A DNA stretch of 64,000 nucleotides from Paralichthys olivaceus (lineage: Eukaryota > Chordata > Actinopteri > Pleuronectiformes > Paralichthyidae): the NCBI RefSeq assembly GCF_024713975.1, contig NC_091093.1, forward strand, positions 5,371,001 through 5,435,000. Direction: 5' to 3'. The notes beneath the pieces are model-generated. The model saw nothing but the letters and a program-made list of their open reading frames with translations. It had not been told where the DNA came from and ran no database searches. Of the stretch, positions 45,817 to 57,164 are shown piece by piece. Within the stretch, counting starts at the first letter, position 1, and each line of letters starts with the position of its first letter. The position numbers were made by a program, and so were the translations under genes.

Positions 45817-48800
45817 GAAAATATTCACAGCATATATATGCCACAGGCACTGTGTGTATAATACAACCAGTTACAGTGTCATCACTATGAATCCACCAGA
45901 TGTTTTGGTCAGAACCTGTTTGGTGAAATCACCACTTCTCCACTTCACTTTTCTCACGTCATGTCAGTGAGGCCAGATGATGCCTGTCAATGAGATATAA
46001 GTCTATATATATTTATTTACCTGCAGTAGCTTAGCTGTTATGAGCCTTGATGACTTTCAGGGACAGCAGATTTCATATTGAGCCAGTGATGATGCCGGAG
46101 GGTATGTTTTGCTGCATGGATTCAAACTTGTCTGTAGCTGTCCAGTGAAACTCCACTTGCTCTTTTTGTATTAAAACTACAATAGGACATAAGTACGTGT
46201 AACAAAGTACAACGATCACTTCTGCTCACTCTGCCTGGCATCTTGTGCATATGTTGTTAATAGCATTTAACACTTTTTTTTGCAGAGCTCTGTGGAGTTG
46301 TGTGTTTTGCATCAGGGGAGCAACAGAAAGTTCCATTTCTCACCAAGTTATTATTGGTATTGTGCATTTTTCATATGTTCCTGCAGTTCGATCTTTGACA
46401 CAAAAACATCACCTTAAATTGCTTTTCGTTAGATTTATATTCAGAGAGAGAACTCTATAAAACAGCCCTGTCTCTTTCTGCCACTGTTTTCTTTCTGTCT
46501 GTTTTTCTTGAAAAGAAAAATCTCATTTTGGATATATGAACATTTGCTGCAGTTTAACCACTTTGCTGAAATGGCTTGTGCAATTTTCTCTGCAGAACAA
46601 TGTTTGCAGATAAAGTGAAGCGATAGCTAAAAGTCATTACGGCCACATCAGACCACAAGATCAGCCCTTGTTTTCTCAGTGCAGGAAGCTACAATCATTG
46701 GTAACTTGTTTTGTCATTTCAAAGTGGCGTTTGACACATCTAGGGTGACCTTTTCAAATTCAGTCTGAGATGTCTCAGACTTTTGGACCTCACTGTGTGG
46801 AGGAAATCCACAGCACGTTTAGTTCAAAGTAAACTTGGATATGTTCAGAGATCAAAGATAGATCGATGTAGATTCAATCTAATCCAATTACAGTCATATG
46901 TTTATCAAGCAATTAGATTCATGTTCAATTCAAGGGAAATTAATATTAGCACTGTTTCAGTATTTGGATGGAGGAGAGTTGAATTTTATGATGTAAGGCC
47001 AAAGCAAGCTTCTTCTTTTAGCGTGCATCTTCTTGCAGCTCATCATCCCTCATATATTGGTAGTCATGGTGTCTCAAGTGTTTCCCAGGCCTTCATGCTT
47101 TCAAACCACAGAATGCACTTTATCTGTAGCGTATCTCTGAACCCTCTGCACTGCCTCCTCTCAGTATGGAGAAGCTGAGCAGCAGCAGGAATACAGACAT
47201 CCTTTTTTAAATCGTGATGTTTTTCTGTATGTGTGAGATTTAATGTTCCACTATTTACACCTTCTGTAAAGTTCACATAATTGTGAGACAATTATTGAAG
47301 ACAATTTTTAATCATCATTTACTCTTAATCATATGTTAATTTGATGGTAGTACAATCTTAAAGTGTTATTGCTCTGCATTTTTGACAGCCATTTTACTGG
47401 TTACTTTGCAGATACAGATAACAGAATAGATATAAAATGTTACCTTTGCCTAATAGGTTATGTTTTCTGTTTAAGCAAGATTGCATAAAAACAACTGGAA
47501 ACTTGGCAAAAGGATCTGGTATGGGTCAAGGACGAGAGCACAGTTTGTTTATTTTTTCCATGCTCAGACCGCTCTGTTGGCAGCATTGTTTGTGGAAATC
47601 AGTGATGAGAGTGGTTAACTATGAAGGACACAACATGCTTGACATGTAATTGATCTTTTTCCAATGAGGATGATAAATGTGTGACTGACGTGGGGATTTA
47701 TAGCAGTGAATCACTCTGCAGCACTGAAAACAACCCATAACAAGTAACTATAGTTTTTTAAATAAGACCCAAAACCTGCTATCCAAGTTGTTCCCAAGCA
47801 ACTTCCAAAAACAAAAAAGGCCAAAGTCAAGTGAAGCGGACCTGGCAACTCTGATGCTGATGGTTCACTTCTAATAATTATAGGCAGAGTTGTAAAATAC
47901 TGGTTGAGGAGGGAGTTACATAAATCCCACAGGTAGACGATATAACTGCATCCAGAGTTGTCTCACTGCATCTGTATGTTTTTTGTCACGATTCTGCGCC
48001 CTGTTGAAGAACTTCTGGAAGACTTTTGTGGACGTTTGATTTATATTTTTGACAGATCTTTCCTTTTTTTTACTTCCTCTCTTTTCCTCCTTCTTTTAAT
48101 TTGTTTTTAATCAGAGGAGTCATGGCAGAGGGGTCTTGTGGTGTCCTAGGTTTTGGATTGTCTTTGGTCCTCTTGTTATATCCTTGTTTTTAGTTTCTTT
48201 CAACTTAGTTATTCCAGTCATTCAATTTTTTTGTGCTTTATAATTTAGAGCTTTTCCATCCTCAGCCACCCCCAGGCCTAACCCTCACCCCAACCCTAAC
48301 CCAGAGAGGCTGCCTCTCTGGGTTGTGCCCCATCGTCATTTATCCATCCTCCATGTTTCAGGAATTCATAATGAATAAGTAACTGTGACTGTGACTATTT
48401 TACATCATGGTTCATTCTCTACAAACCAGGGTTTTCTTGGATTGGGAATTATTTTCTGTTATCATTGACTTGCAAAAAAACGTACACAACAAGAATTGAA
48501 TGCATAAACAAACTGATGGTAACTGCTGTGGTCCACCACAGTGTTTTCCTCCTGTGAATGGAGAATATCACTTGAGAACATTGGATTTTTTAAATCCCTC
48601 CTTTCTCTCATCTCTGTCCCTGTGAAAAACTGGTGAAAATGTCAAAAGGATTTTTCCAGGGGAGAACGGAGCATGAACTCAACGACTGTCCTCGTCTCGG
48701 TTACTATGGATTGTTCATTTCATGGTTAATCAGGCAGACTGTTTTTTCCCGACTGCACACTGGGGACACATTTAATAACTTTAACATGACTTTTCCAATA

Positions 48801-49440
48801 TAAATTTAATTTCAATCTTTCTGTTGAAATAGAAAGTAGATACCATATCACCAGCTTTCATTTAATTTACTCCACAAAAAATCTAATAGAGCACAGGACT
48901 TTAGACTTTATATTATTCTTTATATTATATGACAAATTACCATTTAGTCACATGACGTGACAAGAAAACTTCTTCCAAAAACAAAATCTTGCAGTTCAGT
49001 CCTTGATAACGCACTGATATGATTTTCAAGCAAAGTCGTTGCCATGGCGACACATTATTTGATGACACACAGAGCTGTTTCAATGCTTAGCATGCTTAGA
49101 AATTCACATTTGCACTTAGTTCACAGGACCTAAATGTGGAAATTGATTGAGTTGTTTAGCATTTGGGTCAAGCAAGGTTCTCTGCTCATTCCCAGTAAAA
49201 ACCTTCAGTAGCTTCTGCTATAGGTTTCACCTAGATTCTTGAAATATGGCAGAGTGACAGTGTCATGTACTTCTGGCTCTTAGCAGCCAGCAGAGTTGCT
49301 GTGTGTGTCAGTCTGTCTGTAAAGATAGAGGATATGGCTACTCCCCAAAAATGAAGCCTAGTGGCTGGCTGCACTATATCTCATAAATCTTTGCTTCTGT
49401 GGGAGGAAGTAGTACTTTGTGCTGTCCATCTTTTTACAGA
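45817..49440. other. Intergenic stretch, no gene recognised
   Basis: No supportable exon. It includes a perfect inverted repeat at 48,298-48,324 and a T-rich, repeat-like segment at 47,985-48,260. Confidence 0.4.
48298..48324. repeat. Perfect 13-bp inverted repeat
   Basis: AACCCAGAGAGGC is followed by one T and then its exact reverse complement GCCTCTCTGGGTT, giving a 27-base palindrome. It follows a short CCTAACCC-rich stretch. No gene is nearby. Confidence 0.85.
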
Positions 49441-49444
49441 GATG

Positions 49445-49446
<2 letters not shown>

Positions 49447-49489
<43 letters not shown>

Positions 49490-49508
49490 TGTGTGAGAGA
49501 GAGAGAGA
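49447..49508. repeat. Compound (GT)n(GA)n microsatellite
   Basis: About 24 GT dinucleotides, interrupted once by an AT, pass into six GA dinucleotides. Open frames over it are repeat artefacts. Confidence 0.9.
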
Positions 49509-50147
49509 TACTGACAGCAGGGGAGAAGATACCAGAAGGATGGAGGTTATCAGTTCAAAGTCTTTGCCCTGCTGTCTATTTGTATTCATCCCTAATTAAA
49601 GAAAACTAAAATTTAGTGTCTTTCATATGAATCATATATCACAAGTTCATATGTGTGTAAAAACACAGTCAGCACTACATGTGACTTCTGTTATTGTTAC
49701 TTCATTTCACTCAGGAGCATTTTAGTCTCTTTCTCTTATAGTTGTCAGTCCAGTAGAAATATTACAGCATCTTTCATTTTTCTCTCCAACTTTTGAAAGT
49801 TCAGTTTTGTGGTAAAAACGCTACATTGATGTTAAGTTAATGACAAAGGATTAGTTATATCCCACAAAATCATTGTAAGATGTTTGTCAGTGCAGACGCC
49901 TGGGACTGGAAGTATTATGTTCAGTGACAAAGGCAGCACTGTTTGACTTCATGTCAGGAGCAAAACTAGAATGGCACTCAGTAAAGCCAGTATCTCCATC
50001 AAGGCCTAACAAGAGTGTGTGATTCTTATAGTAAGAAAGGAAAAAATGAAGTGGTTATAAGTTATAAAATATTTATTTGTTATAATACATATCATTTCTT
50101 ATACTACAAATAATTCATATAAATTTGTATATTACATATAATACATT

Positions 50148-50307
50148 GTGGCCGACGCCTGCCGCCCCTGCTTCTACGGGTAGTTCCCCCGGACGGCGGC
50201 GCACTACTGCTCCAGGGTCCCAGGTGCCCGTGCGGTGGCGCCCACCTTCCAGGCCTCCCGAGAGACGCCGCATCCTGCGACATCCACCTGCTCGACCTCC
50301 AGAATTA
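50148..50307. other. Isolated GC-rich island of unknown origin
   Basis: A sharply bounded, CpG-containing block of about 160 bases. It runs from GTGGCCGACGCCTGCCGCCC to CTCGACCTCCAGAATTACAG, between very AT-rich flanks (TATA-rich on the left, ATAAATATAAGTATAAAT on the right). Neither strand gives a family resemblance that I recognise. It lies about 350 bases beyond the 3' end of the PIM-like kinase gene. Confidence 0.5.
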
Positions 50308-50499
50308 CAGTATAAATATAAATATAAGTATAAATATAAAGTCAGGATTAAGAGTATAATAGTGCAAACAGTATTGTAAACAGTTGGTGTACAGCAGTTG
50401 ACTGTACACAGTGCAAATGGTTTGTAGAGTTTATATATATAATATATATATATATATATTTAGTTTATAAAGTGGCTTGTGCCATTTGGTTTGTGCATG

Positions 50500-50605
50500 G
50501 TGGGTGGGTGGGGGAGAGGAAGGGCAGAGGGTGGGGGGGGAGAGGAAGGGTGGGGGGGGGGGGGCAGAGGGCAGAGAAGGAAGGGGGGGAAAGGAAGGTT
50601 AAGGT
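50500..50605 (+). repeat. G-rich tract with many runs of G
   Basis: The plus strand has a dense series of G runs (GGTGGGTGGGTGGGGG, then two long poly-G runs separated by AGAGGAAGGG-type spacers). Four or more runs of three or more G within short spacing is the standard G-quadruplex pattern. It lies just past the stop codon of the PIM-like gene, so in that transcript it would appear as a C-rich 3'UTR segment. Confidence 0.8.
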
Positions 50606-50647
50606 TTAAGTTAAGTGTTGTGTGAGTGAACAAACAAAAAAGCAGCA

Positions 50648-53378
50648 TCATGTGAACCATGGATGTCGCTGGAGCTTCTGCAGCGTAGCTCGGTTCTTTG
50701 GGCTGATAGCCAAACACATGTTCAGCAGCAGCCGACACTCTGAGAAGAGAGATGACAGAGGACAAAGAAAACATTAGATAGACATTAAATCTAATGATTG
50801 TTTTTTATTTCTCCATTGATATATTAATGAATTTATCAAAAATAAAATGAGGAAATTGTAATTTATATTCATTTAATCATCTCCTATTAAAAATAAACAA
50901 ATCTGACAGAAAACAAAGTATGCACTGCACTGCATTATTATTCCACAACAAAAAAATAGCCCAGTCTGAACTGCTAATCAGCTTTTTACAGTCCCATACA
51001 AAATCTCTCCAAAAGAAAATGAGTGTAAGAGCTTGTTCCACTAAAGTAAAAGGAATAGATTGATGCAAATCAGAATCGATGAAGTAAATATGCTCTTCTC
51101 AGGTACTCAATTACTTACCATGGGATAGCTCACTGCTGATTCGAATGTTTCTGTGGGTGAAGTCACTGGTGGTAAATGAAGTGCCTCCATCCACCATGTT
51201 GAAGAGCAGGGCACCCAGCTGCCATACTGTGGATGGCCCGGCCTCATACATCTGATGTATGAAGTACTCTGGAGGGGCAAACGCAAAGGTTCCTACAGTA
51301 TGCAGAAGGAGACAGAAAGAAACAAAGGATGAGGAACAGGCTGCAATTTAAATGAAAGTCATCAACCAGAGATGAACAGATGAATGACGAGCAGGAGAGG
51401 AAGTACTGTACCAGAGAAGGAGCTGCAAGGCCTGTTTGCAAAGCAGGAACAGCCAAAGTCTATGATCCGTACACGTGGACCATCTGAGGTGTTTTGGATC
51501 AGCACATTGTTGAGCTTGATGTCCCGATGGAAAACGCCCTTTGAGTGCATCTCGATGGCTGCCTCCACCAGCTGCTTTATGATGATCTGAAACAGAGATA
51601 AAGAGACAGAGGAGTTAGAGCGGTGAACAAGAGACAGCTTTTCAACAGACAAGCCACGTAGTAACCGTTCTGTAGCTATCCCTTACCATCATGTCAATTT
51701 TTTCTCAACCAATAATGAAGCTATATAAGTTACAACTTCAGAATGAAGGGAATATTTCCATAAAGAAATAAGGCAATAAATTAAAATATTTAACTTTGGT
51801 TGGAAACAGATAAACTAGTGTGGGGCAGCTTGAACAATCAACACCAGCTGGGAAACCCGTCACACACAGCCACATGTTGGTTTTAGTACCTTTGCCTCCC
51901 CTTCGTCCAGTTGGCCACCTCTACACTGGACGTAAGTTGATAAATCAACAGCAGGGACTGGCCTCTCCATGATGATGATAATTCCCTTGTCCAGATTGTA
52001 CCATTCTATAAATGATACTGCTGCAGATTTGACCCGTGATCCTGGTGCGCCTGCTACTCTGACCATGACGAGCACCTCAAGAGGGATCATGAATTTCCCC
52101 TCATTTGAGACCTGAAGGAAAACAAAATACAACATCAGTGTTTGAGTGAATGAGGTTGTGTTTTCCTCATCAACAAAAGAAATACAAGGAACAAAAACAT
52201 GAAAGTATTTCAACAGTTGCGAATGAGACATCAGATTCAGTCACTTACCAGTGTTACAGCCTTCACATGTGATTTGGGAATGTATTTGATCGCCACCTAC
52301 AGGACAGAAACATGTGTGCTTAGGTCAGTACAGGTGATAGGGACTGTGTATATGGGCTGTAGGAGAATAGATTATTTTTACTTACTGGTAATTTATCACT
52401 CTCTCTTATTCCAGCATAAACTGACCCGAAGCCTCCTTGTCCAAGCTTCCCAAGCTGCTGGTACTTTGCCTTGAAATCAGCTATAAACACACACAAACAC
52501 ATGTTTAACAATAGTTACAACATTTGTGGATCACGCCCTCTATCCATAACCTCTGTATGTTTAAACTAAGGTTGGCCTCTGTGCTTTAGGATATTATTAT
52601 TTTTTCCTGCTCTGACACTAACATATGAATCTAACACTGATCTCATTACTTTCATGCAAACTGCAGCAGTGTCAGTCTCTTTCACACCATTACCTTACCT
52701 CTACTGGTGCGGCCGATGAGGAGCGTGCTCCAGTTTTCCTCATTGGAAGATGAAGGGTCTCCGGAGTTCAGGGAGAGGTCGGGGTCATCGTCCCCACTCC
52801 TCCGCCTCTTACCACGAGGTTCTATGTCGGTGGAGGCCTTTCTCTTCTGGGCCTTTGGTCCCTCACTCTCCACCGACACCTCACTGTCAGTGAAATGCCA
52901 ACTCCCCTCAGTGATGTCCACTGAGTTGCTAAGGCAGCAAAAGCTCTCTACAAAAGACACATGAAGAAATCTTGAGTCCTTTCAACAGACAGTATCTGAA
53001 CATGGAAACATTTTCTGAACATGGGAACTGCAGTTTGAATAAAACATTCACGAGCAACTCATTGCTAACCTCCATGGTTTTCCTGCAAAATCTATCACAA
53101 CACTATAGTGTACCCCAGATGATCAAGTCATTCTTAGTGTAATTTTAATGTTGAAAATCTTGTTTTATTAAAGCTAATGGCAAAATTTTACACTTAAGTA
53201 GGAATATTCAAATTTCCCATACAAATCAATGTGTTACAAGAGTTTACCTGATAAACTGTCAGAAAGAAATTGCTGCACAAACCTACAGTGCATGGAAAAT
53301 AGCTGCAGCTGCAGACCAGGACTTACCAGAGAAATCACAAGAGGGAACAGTATAAAGTGAGCTTGAGATGGAAGACAT
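50648..53378 (-). CDS. PIM-like serine/threonine protein kinase, eight coding exons
   Basis: Coding exons in transcript order are 53378-53327, 52947-52699, 52480-52386, 52296-52249, 52111-51890, 51586-51412, 51292-51119 and 50739-50648. All have GT/AG borders and consistent phases, giving 368 residues. The first 100 residues are acidic and low-complexity, with a basic nuclear-localisation-like cluster (KAQKRK, then RGKRRR). The kinase domain begins near 107: glycine loop GQGGFGSV (114-121), VAIK lysine at 136 and a probable helix-C Glu at 160 (IPLEV). The hinge ERPVPAVDL has the extra proline typical of PIM kinases. The catalytic loop HRDIKLNN is at 242-249 and DFG at 265-267, followed by GTFAFAPPEY, a WQLGALLFNMV helix and the end LQKLQRHPWFT. 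All catalytic residues are present, so it is probably active. Fish carry many PIM-like copies, so I do not assign a numbered symbol. The start codon choice is less certain than the kinase domain. Confidence 0.85.
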
Positions 53379-53559
53379 GCTGTGGTTTGATCCTGCTCCA
53401 AACAAATCTTTAAGAAATGGTTTCTGACAAGATGCCAAACGTGTGTCTTCACTCTGCTGACTTGCTGAATGTGACTGAGTTTTAGTATGTGCTTGAACTA
53501 ACTAACTGTCCATTGAAGTACAAATCAATGGATTAAAGGATGTTATGTTTCAAAAACAC

Positions 53560-53740
53560 ATTTTGGAACGCGCCAGGAGCGCGCGCGGAGCAGCTCGCGC
53601 AGCGCCGCGCTCCTGCTCCTCGCGCCGCGCTCCTCGCTTCCTGAGGGGGAGGAGAGCTACGGTGGCCCTCATGCGTCTGACCACCGGTTGACCTCACCGA
53701 GCTGACTTCTCTGCAGTGATGAAGATCCATGTATTTACTC
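53560..53740 (-). promoter_or_regulatory. GC-rich presumed promoter of the PIM-like kinase gene
   Basis: A dense CpG block at 53,565-53,640 (GCGCGCGCGGAGCAGCTCGCG and similar) lies 200-350 bases upstream of the kinase ATG and about 300 bases from the 27-bp repeat array. It contains a short open frame on the minus strand starting at 53,742, which could be an upstream exon. I saw no TATA box. It could serve as a bidirectional promoter, but that is inference. Confidence 0.4.
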
Positions 53741-54024
53741 ATGTAGCCTGTGTATTTCCTATGTAAACAGTAGTTGATAGTTTATGTAGAAAATATGTCA
53801 CCGCGCTGTGCTAGTGATTTATTACTGACGTTAGGTAGCAGAATTAGCTGAAAGCTAACTCGGGCTAACAATGCTAACGCGAGCTAACGTTTGTAAACAG
53901 ACTCGTGCCGCCTGGTAACCGGAAGAAGGCGACACGTGTCTTCTCTGTTTACACACTGAAACAGCTGAGAGCTGTACTGAGGTGAGGAGAGAAGAGGAGG
54001 AGATCCTGGAGCTGCAGCAGTGAG

Positions 54025-55302
54025 GAGGAGAGACTGAACCACGGGGAGCAAGAGGAGAGACTGAACCACGGGGAGCAGGAGGAGAGACTGAACCACGGGG
54101 AGCAGGAGGAGAAACTGAACCACTGGGAGCAGGAGGAGAGACTGAACCACGGGGAGCAGGAGGAGAAACTGGACCACTGGGAGCAGGAGGAGAAACTGGA
54201 CCACTGGGAGCAGGAGGAGAAACTGAACCATGGGGAGCAGGAGGAGAAACTGGACCACTGGGAGCAGGAGGAGAAACTGAACCATGGGGAGCAGGAGGAG
54301 AAACTGGACCACTGGGAGCAGGAGGAGAAACTGGACCACTGGGAGCAGGAGGAGAAATTGAACCATGGGGAGCAGGAGGACAGACTGAACCACTGGGAGC
54401 AGGAGGACAGACTGAACCACTGGGAGCAGGAGGAGAGACTGAACTACGGGGAGCAGGAGGAGAAACTGGACCACGGGGAGCAGGAGGAGAAATTGAACCA
54501 CTGGGAGCAGGAGGAGAGACTGAACCACGGGGAGCAGGAGGAGAAACTGGACCACGGGGAGCAGGAGGAGAGACTGAACCACGGGAAGCAGGAGGAGAGA
54601 CTGGACCACGGGGAGCAGGAGGAGAAATTGAACCACTGGGAGCAGGAGGAGAGACTGGACCACTGGGAGCAGGAGGAGAAATTGAACCACTGGGAGCAGG
54701 AGGAGAAACTGAACCACGGGGAGCAGGAGGAGAAACTGAACCATGGGGAGCAGGAGGAGAAACTGAACCACTGGGAGCAGGAGGAGAGACTGGACCATGG
54801 GGAGCAGGAGGAGAAATTGAACCATGGGGAGCAGGAGGAGAGACTGAACACGGGGAGCAGAAGGAGAGACTGGACCACTGGGAGCATGAGGAGAGACTGA
54901 ACCACAGGGAGCAGGAGGAGAGACTGGACCACGGGGAGCAGGAGGAGAGACTGAACCACAGGGAGCAGAAGGAGAGACTGGACCACTGGGAGCATGAGGA
55001 GAGACTGAACACGGGGAGCAGAAGGAGAGACTGGACCACTGGGAGCAGGAGGAGAGACTGAACCACAGGGGGCAGGAGGAGAGACTGGACCACTGGGAGC
55101 AGGAGGAGAGACTGGACCATAGGGAGCAGGAGGAGAAATTGAACCATGGGGAGCAGGAGGAGAGACTGGACCACTGGGAGCATGAGGAGAGACTGAACCA
55201 CAGGGAGCAGGAGGAGAGACTGGACCACGGGGAGCAGGAGGAGAGACTGAACCACAGGGAGCAGGAGGAGAGACTGAACCACAGGGAGCAGGAGGAGCAG
55301 CA
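54025..55302 (+). repeat. 27-bp minisatellite encoding a 9-residue charged repeat
   Basis: About 1.28 kb of tandem 27-bp units (roughly 47 by length) is present. The consensus is CTGAACCACGGGGAGCAGGA followed by GGAGAGA. On the plus strand one frame reads L-[N/D]-H-[G/W]-E-Q-E-E-[R/K], a highly charged repeat of coiled-coil type. That frame is open from 53,986 to about 54,847, where a 26-bp unit shifts it. An identical-looking 26-bp unit recurs near 55,007. A stop-free frame of 511 codons also runs on the minus strand, reading Leu/Pro/Ser repeats, but this follows from composition. Whether any of it is translated is unknown. Confidence 0.9.
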
Positions 55303-56258
55303 GGAAGCTACAGGTTTGTGTTTTTATTCCATTGATATCAACAAGAACAGCACAACACAAAGTGTTTTCATAGCACAGCTCTGTGTTCACATCTCACTGA
55401 GTAATGACTGTAACATTAGCTGTGCAGTGCACATCAGTAATAATTCTATCAGCGCTGTATAGCGACAGCATGTTACAGGAATATGTTGTTATTGTTTTAT
55501 ATCTGTGGGATCAAAAACATTACAGCCTACAACCCCTAATAACTGGCATGATCATATAAGCAACGTAATAAAGAGCTAATAATAAAGCCTTATCTGAGTT
55601 TCTCCTGTTTATGTGTTCAGACAAGAGATGAGTGTGGAGCAGCACAGGAGCTGACAGCTGCAGACATGGTGACCCACCTTCTGCTGGAGTGTCATGGTGT
55701 TCTTATGAACTGTAGGGACACACCTTTCACTTCTCCCAGCACTGCTTAGAAGGTTTTTATGGATATATTCACAGGCAGTATGATGTTACTGTGTAAGACC
55801 ATATTAGATAGTGTGGAGATGAAAACACTGTTACCACAGCATATCAACATTTTATTTATTGGCAACATGGCTCTTTAGGCCAGGGAACCTGTCTTGTCAT
55901 CCCCGGCTGCAGTATTTGTCCCTCTGAAGGCTTCATACAGTTCCACAAGTACTCACACACCTGCATATAGGTGTATACGGATATAATTATGGTTTTTATT
56001 ATTACTTCTATTGAATCTTTTTAATTTAATTGTTTTTCTATATCTATTTTCACACATTTGCTGTGCAGTTATTTTTTAATGAATATATTCGTGAATATTT
56101 GTTCAACTGATATAAAGCCGGATCTGAAAAAGGTCTGTTCCGTTCCTTTGGATTTTTGGTGGTTGATTTGTAAGTGCACTCCTCAGATGTTGATGAACGA
56201 ATTATTCAAGTTGAAAATCTTTACTGATGTACATTCTATAATTTGTTAGACCAAAATG
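55303..56258. other. Stretch after the minisatellite, no gene recognised
   Basis: The repeat array ends at GAAGCTACAG followed by GTTTGT, a weak donor-like site. An acceptor-like ATGTGTTCAG lies at 55,620, but the sequence after it reaches stops quickly in every frame. No gene can be supported. Confidence 0.35.
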
Positions 56259-56259
56259 A

Positions 56260-56823
56260 TGTAACAACAGTCAATGGAAACCAAAATCATTAACCCATTC
56301 AGGGCTGCATTCAAAATCATACAGAAAATCAAAGAAAAAAAAATGAAATCACAAGGCGATCCAACTTGCGTGACTTTTATCACAGCAACTCATAATGTTA
56401 CTCAGTACTGTGTAAGACCCCCACGTGCCTGTGTGCACTCCCGACAATGTCTGGGCATGATGCTCCTGATGAGTGGGTGGATGGTGTCCTGGGGGATCAA
56501 ACCTGATCAGGCTGCAGGTACCGCCTCATGCTACCAGTAGTGACAAGGACACTAGCAGAACATAAGACTAAAGAAGAATTAGTCAGGAAGGATAAAAGGG
56601 AGCAGCTGTCTGTGGCCAGCTCATGTCAAACCATTCTCTCATTAAGGGTTGTCTTAAATTTGGGTCTCCATTGCACCTGTTGTCACTTTAATTTGCACCA
56701 AAGCAGGTGAATCTGATTCGTTATCACTTGTGCTTCCTAATGGACAGATCTATATTCCTGAAATCAACTGACTTGCTGTTATACTGTTATGATTAAGTGT
56801 TTCCTTCATTTTTTTGAGCAGTG
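56260..56823. mobile_element. Internally deleted DNA transposon with GAGCAGTG end
   Basis: The right end reads CATTTTTTTGAGCAGTG followed by TA. The left part contains CAATGGAAACCAAAATCATTA and CCCCCACGTGCCTGTGTG, then GGGCATGATGCTCCTGATGA and GGTGTCCTGGGGGATC. I recognise this order from a widespread vertebrate DNA transposon with TA target sites, probably of the Tc1/mariner superfamily. Full copies are over 1 kb. Here only about 560 bases remain, the transposase region is lost, and the left terminal inverted repeat is not evident. Confidence 0.55.
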
Positions 56824-57004
56824 TATTTTCCTCCATTCAACGTCTTTTCTACAATAAATCTAAAAGTCCAGATACATGGACAATTAATAGTAGAGTAAAA
56901 GAATGATTGCACTTTGTTACATCCCACCATTAACTTCAGTGTCACAGATTAGTTTCTGAGGTAGGATGAGAGAAGGGAGAGAGCAGAGCCTGAGACACCC
57001 AGAT

Positions 57005-57117
57005 CCTGAAGGGAACCACACACACACACACTAAATGGTTTATGCTTCTTCAATATTCAGCATAACAAGTGGTATTGTGAAACTGGATTAGAACACACAC
57101 ACACACACACACACACC
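57005..57117. repeat. Two short (CA)n microsatellites
   Basis: CA runs at about 57,018-57,031 and 57,094-57,115 in intergenic DNA. Confidence 0.85.
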
Positions 57118-57164
57118 TTTAAAAGGTGAAGGCTTGTTTTATAGTTATAAAGGAAAGCTTTAGG

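Noticed and set aside
48270..48300. Interstitial telomere repeat (CCTAACCC-like)
   Set aside because: Only two or three imperfect units are present, too few to distinguish from chance.
54025..55302. CRISPR-like regular repeats
   Set aside because: The units abut without unique spacers and the genome is a vertebrate, so this is a minisatellite.
53855..55390. Long minus-strand open frame (511 codons) of Leu/Pro/Ser repeats
   Set aside because: It is read across the 27-bp array and two 26-bp units through all three phases. The repeat simply lacks stops on that strand, and there is no plausible protein.
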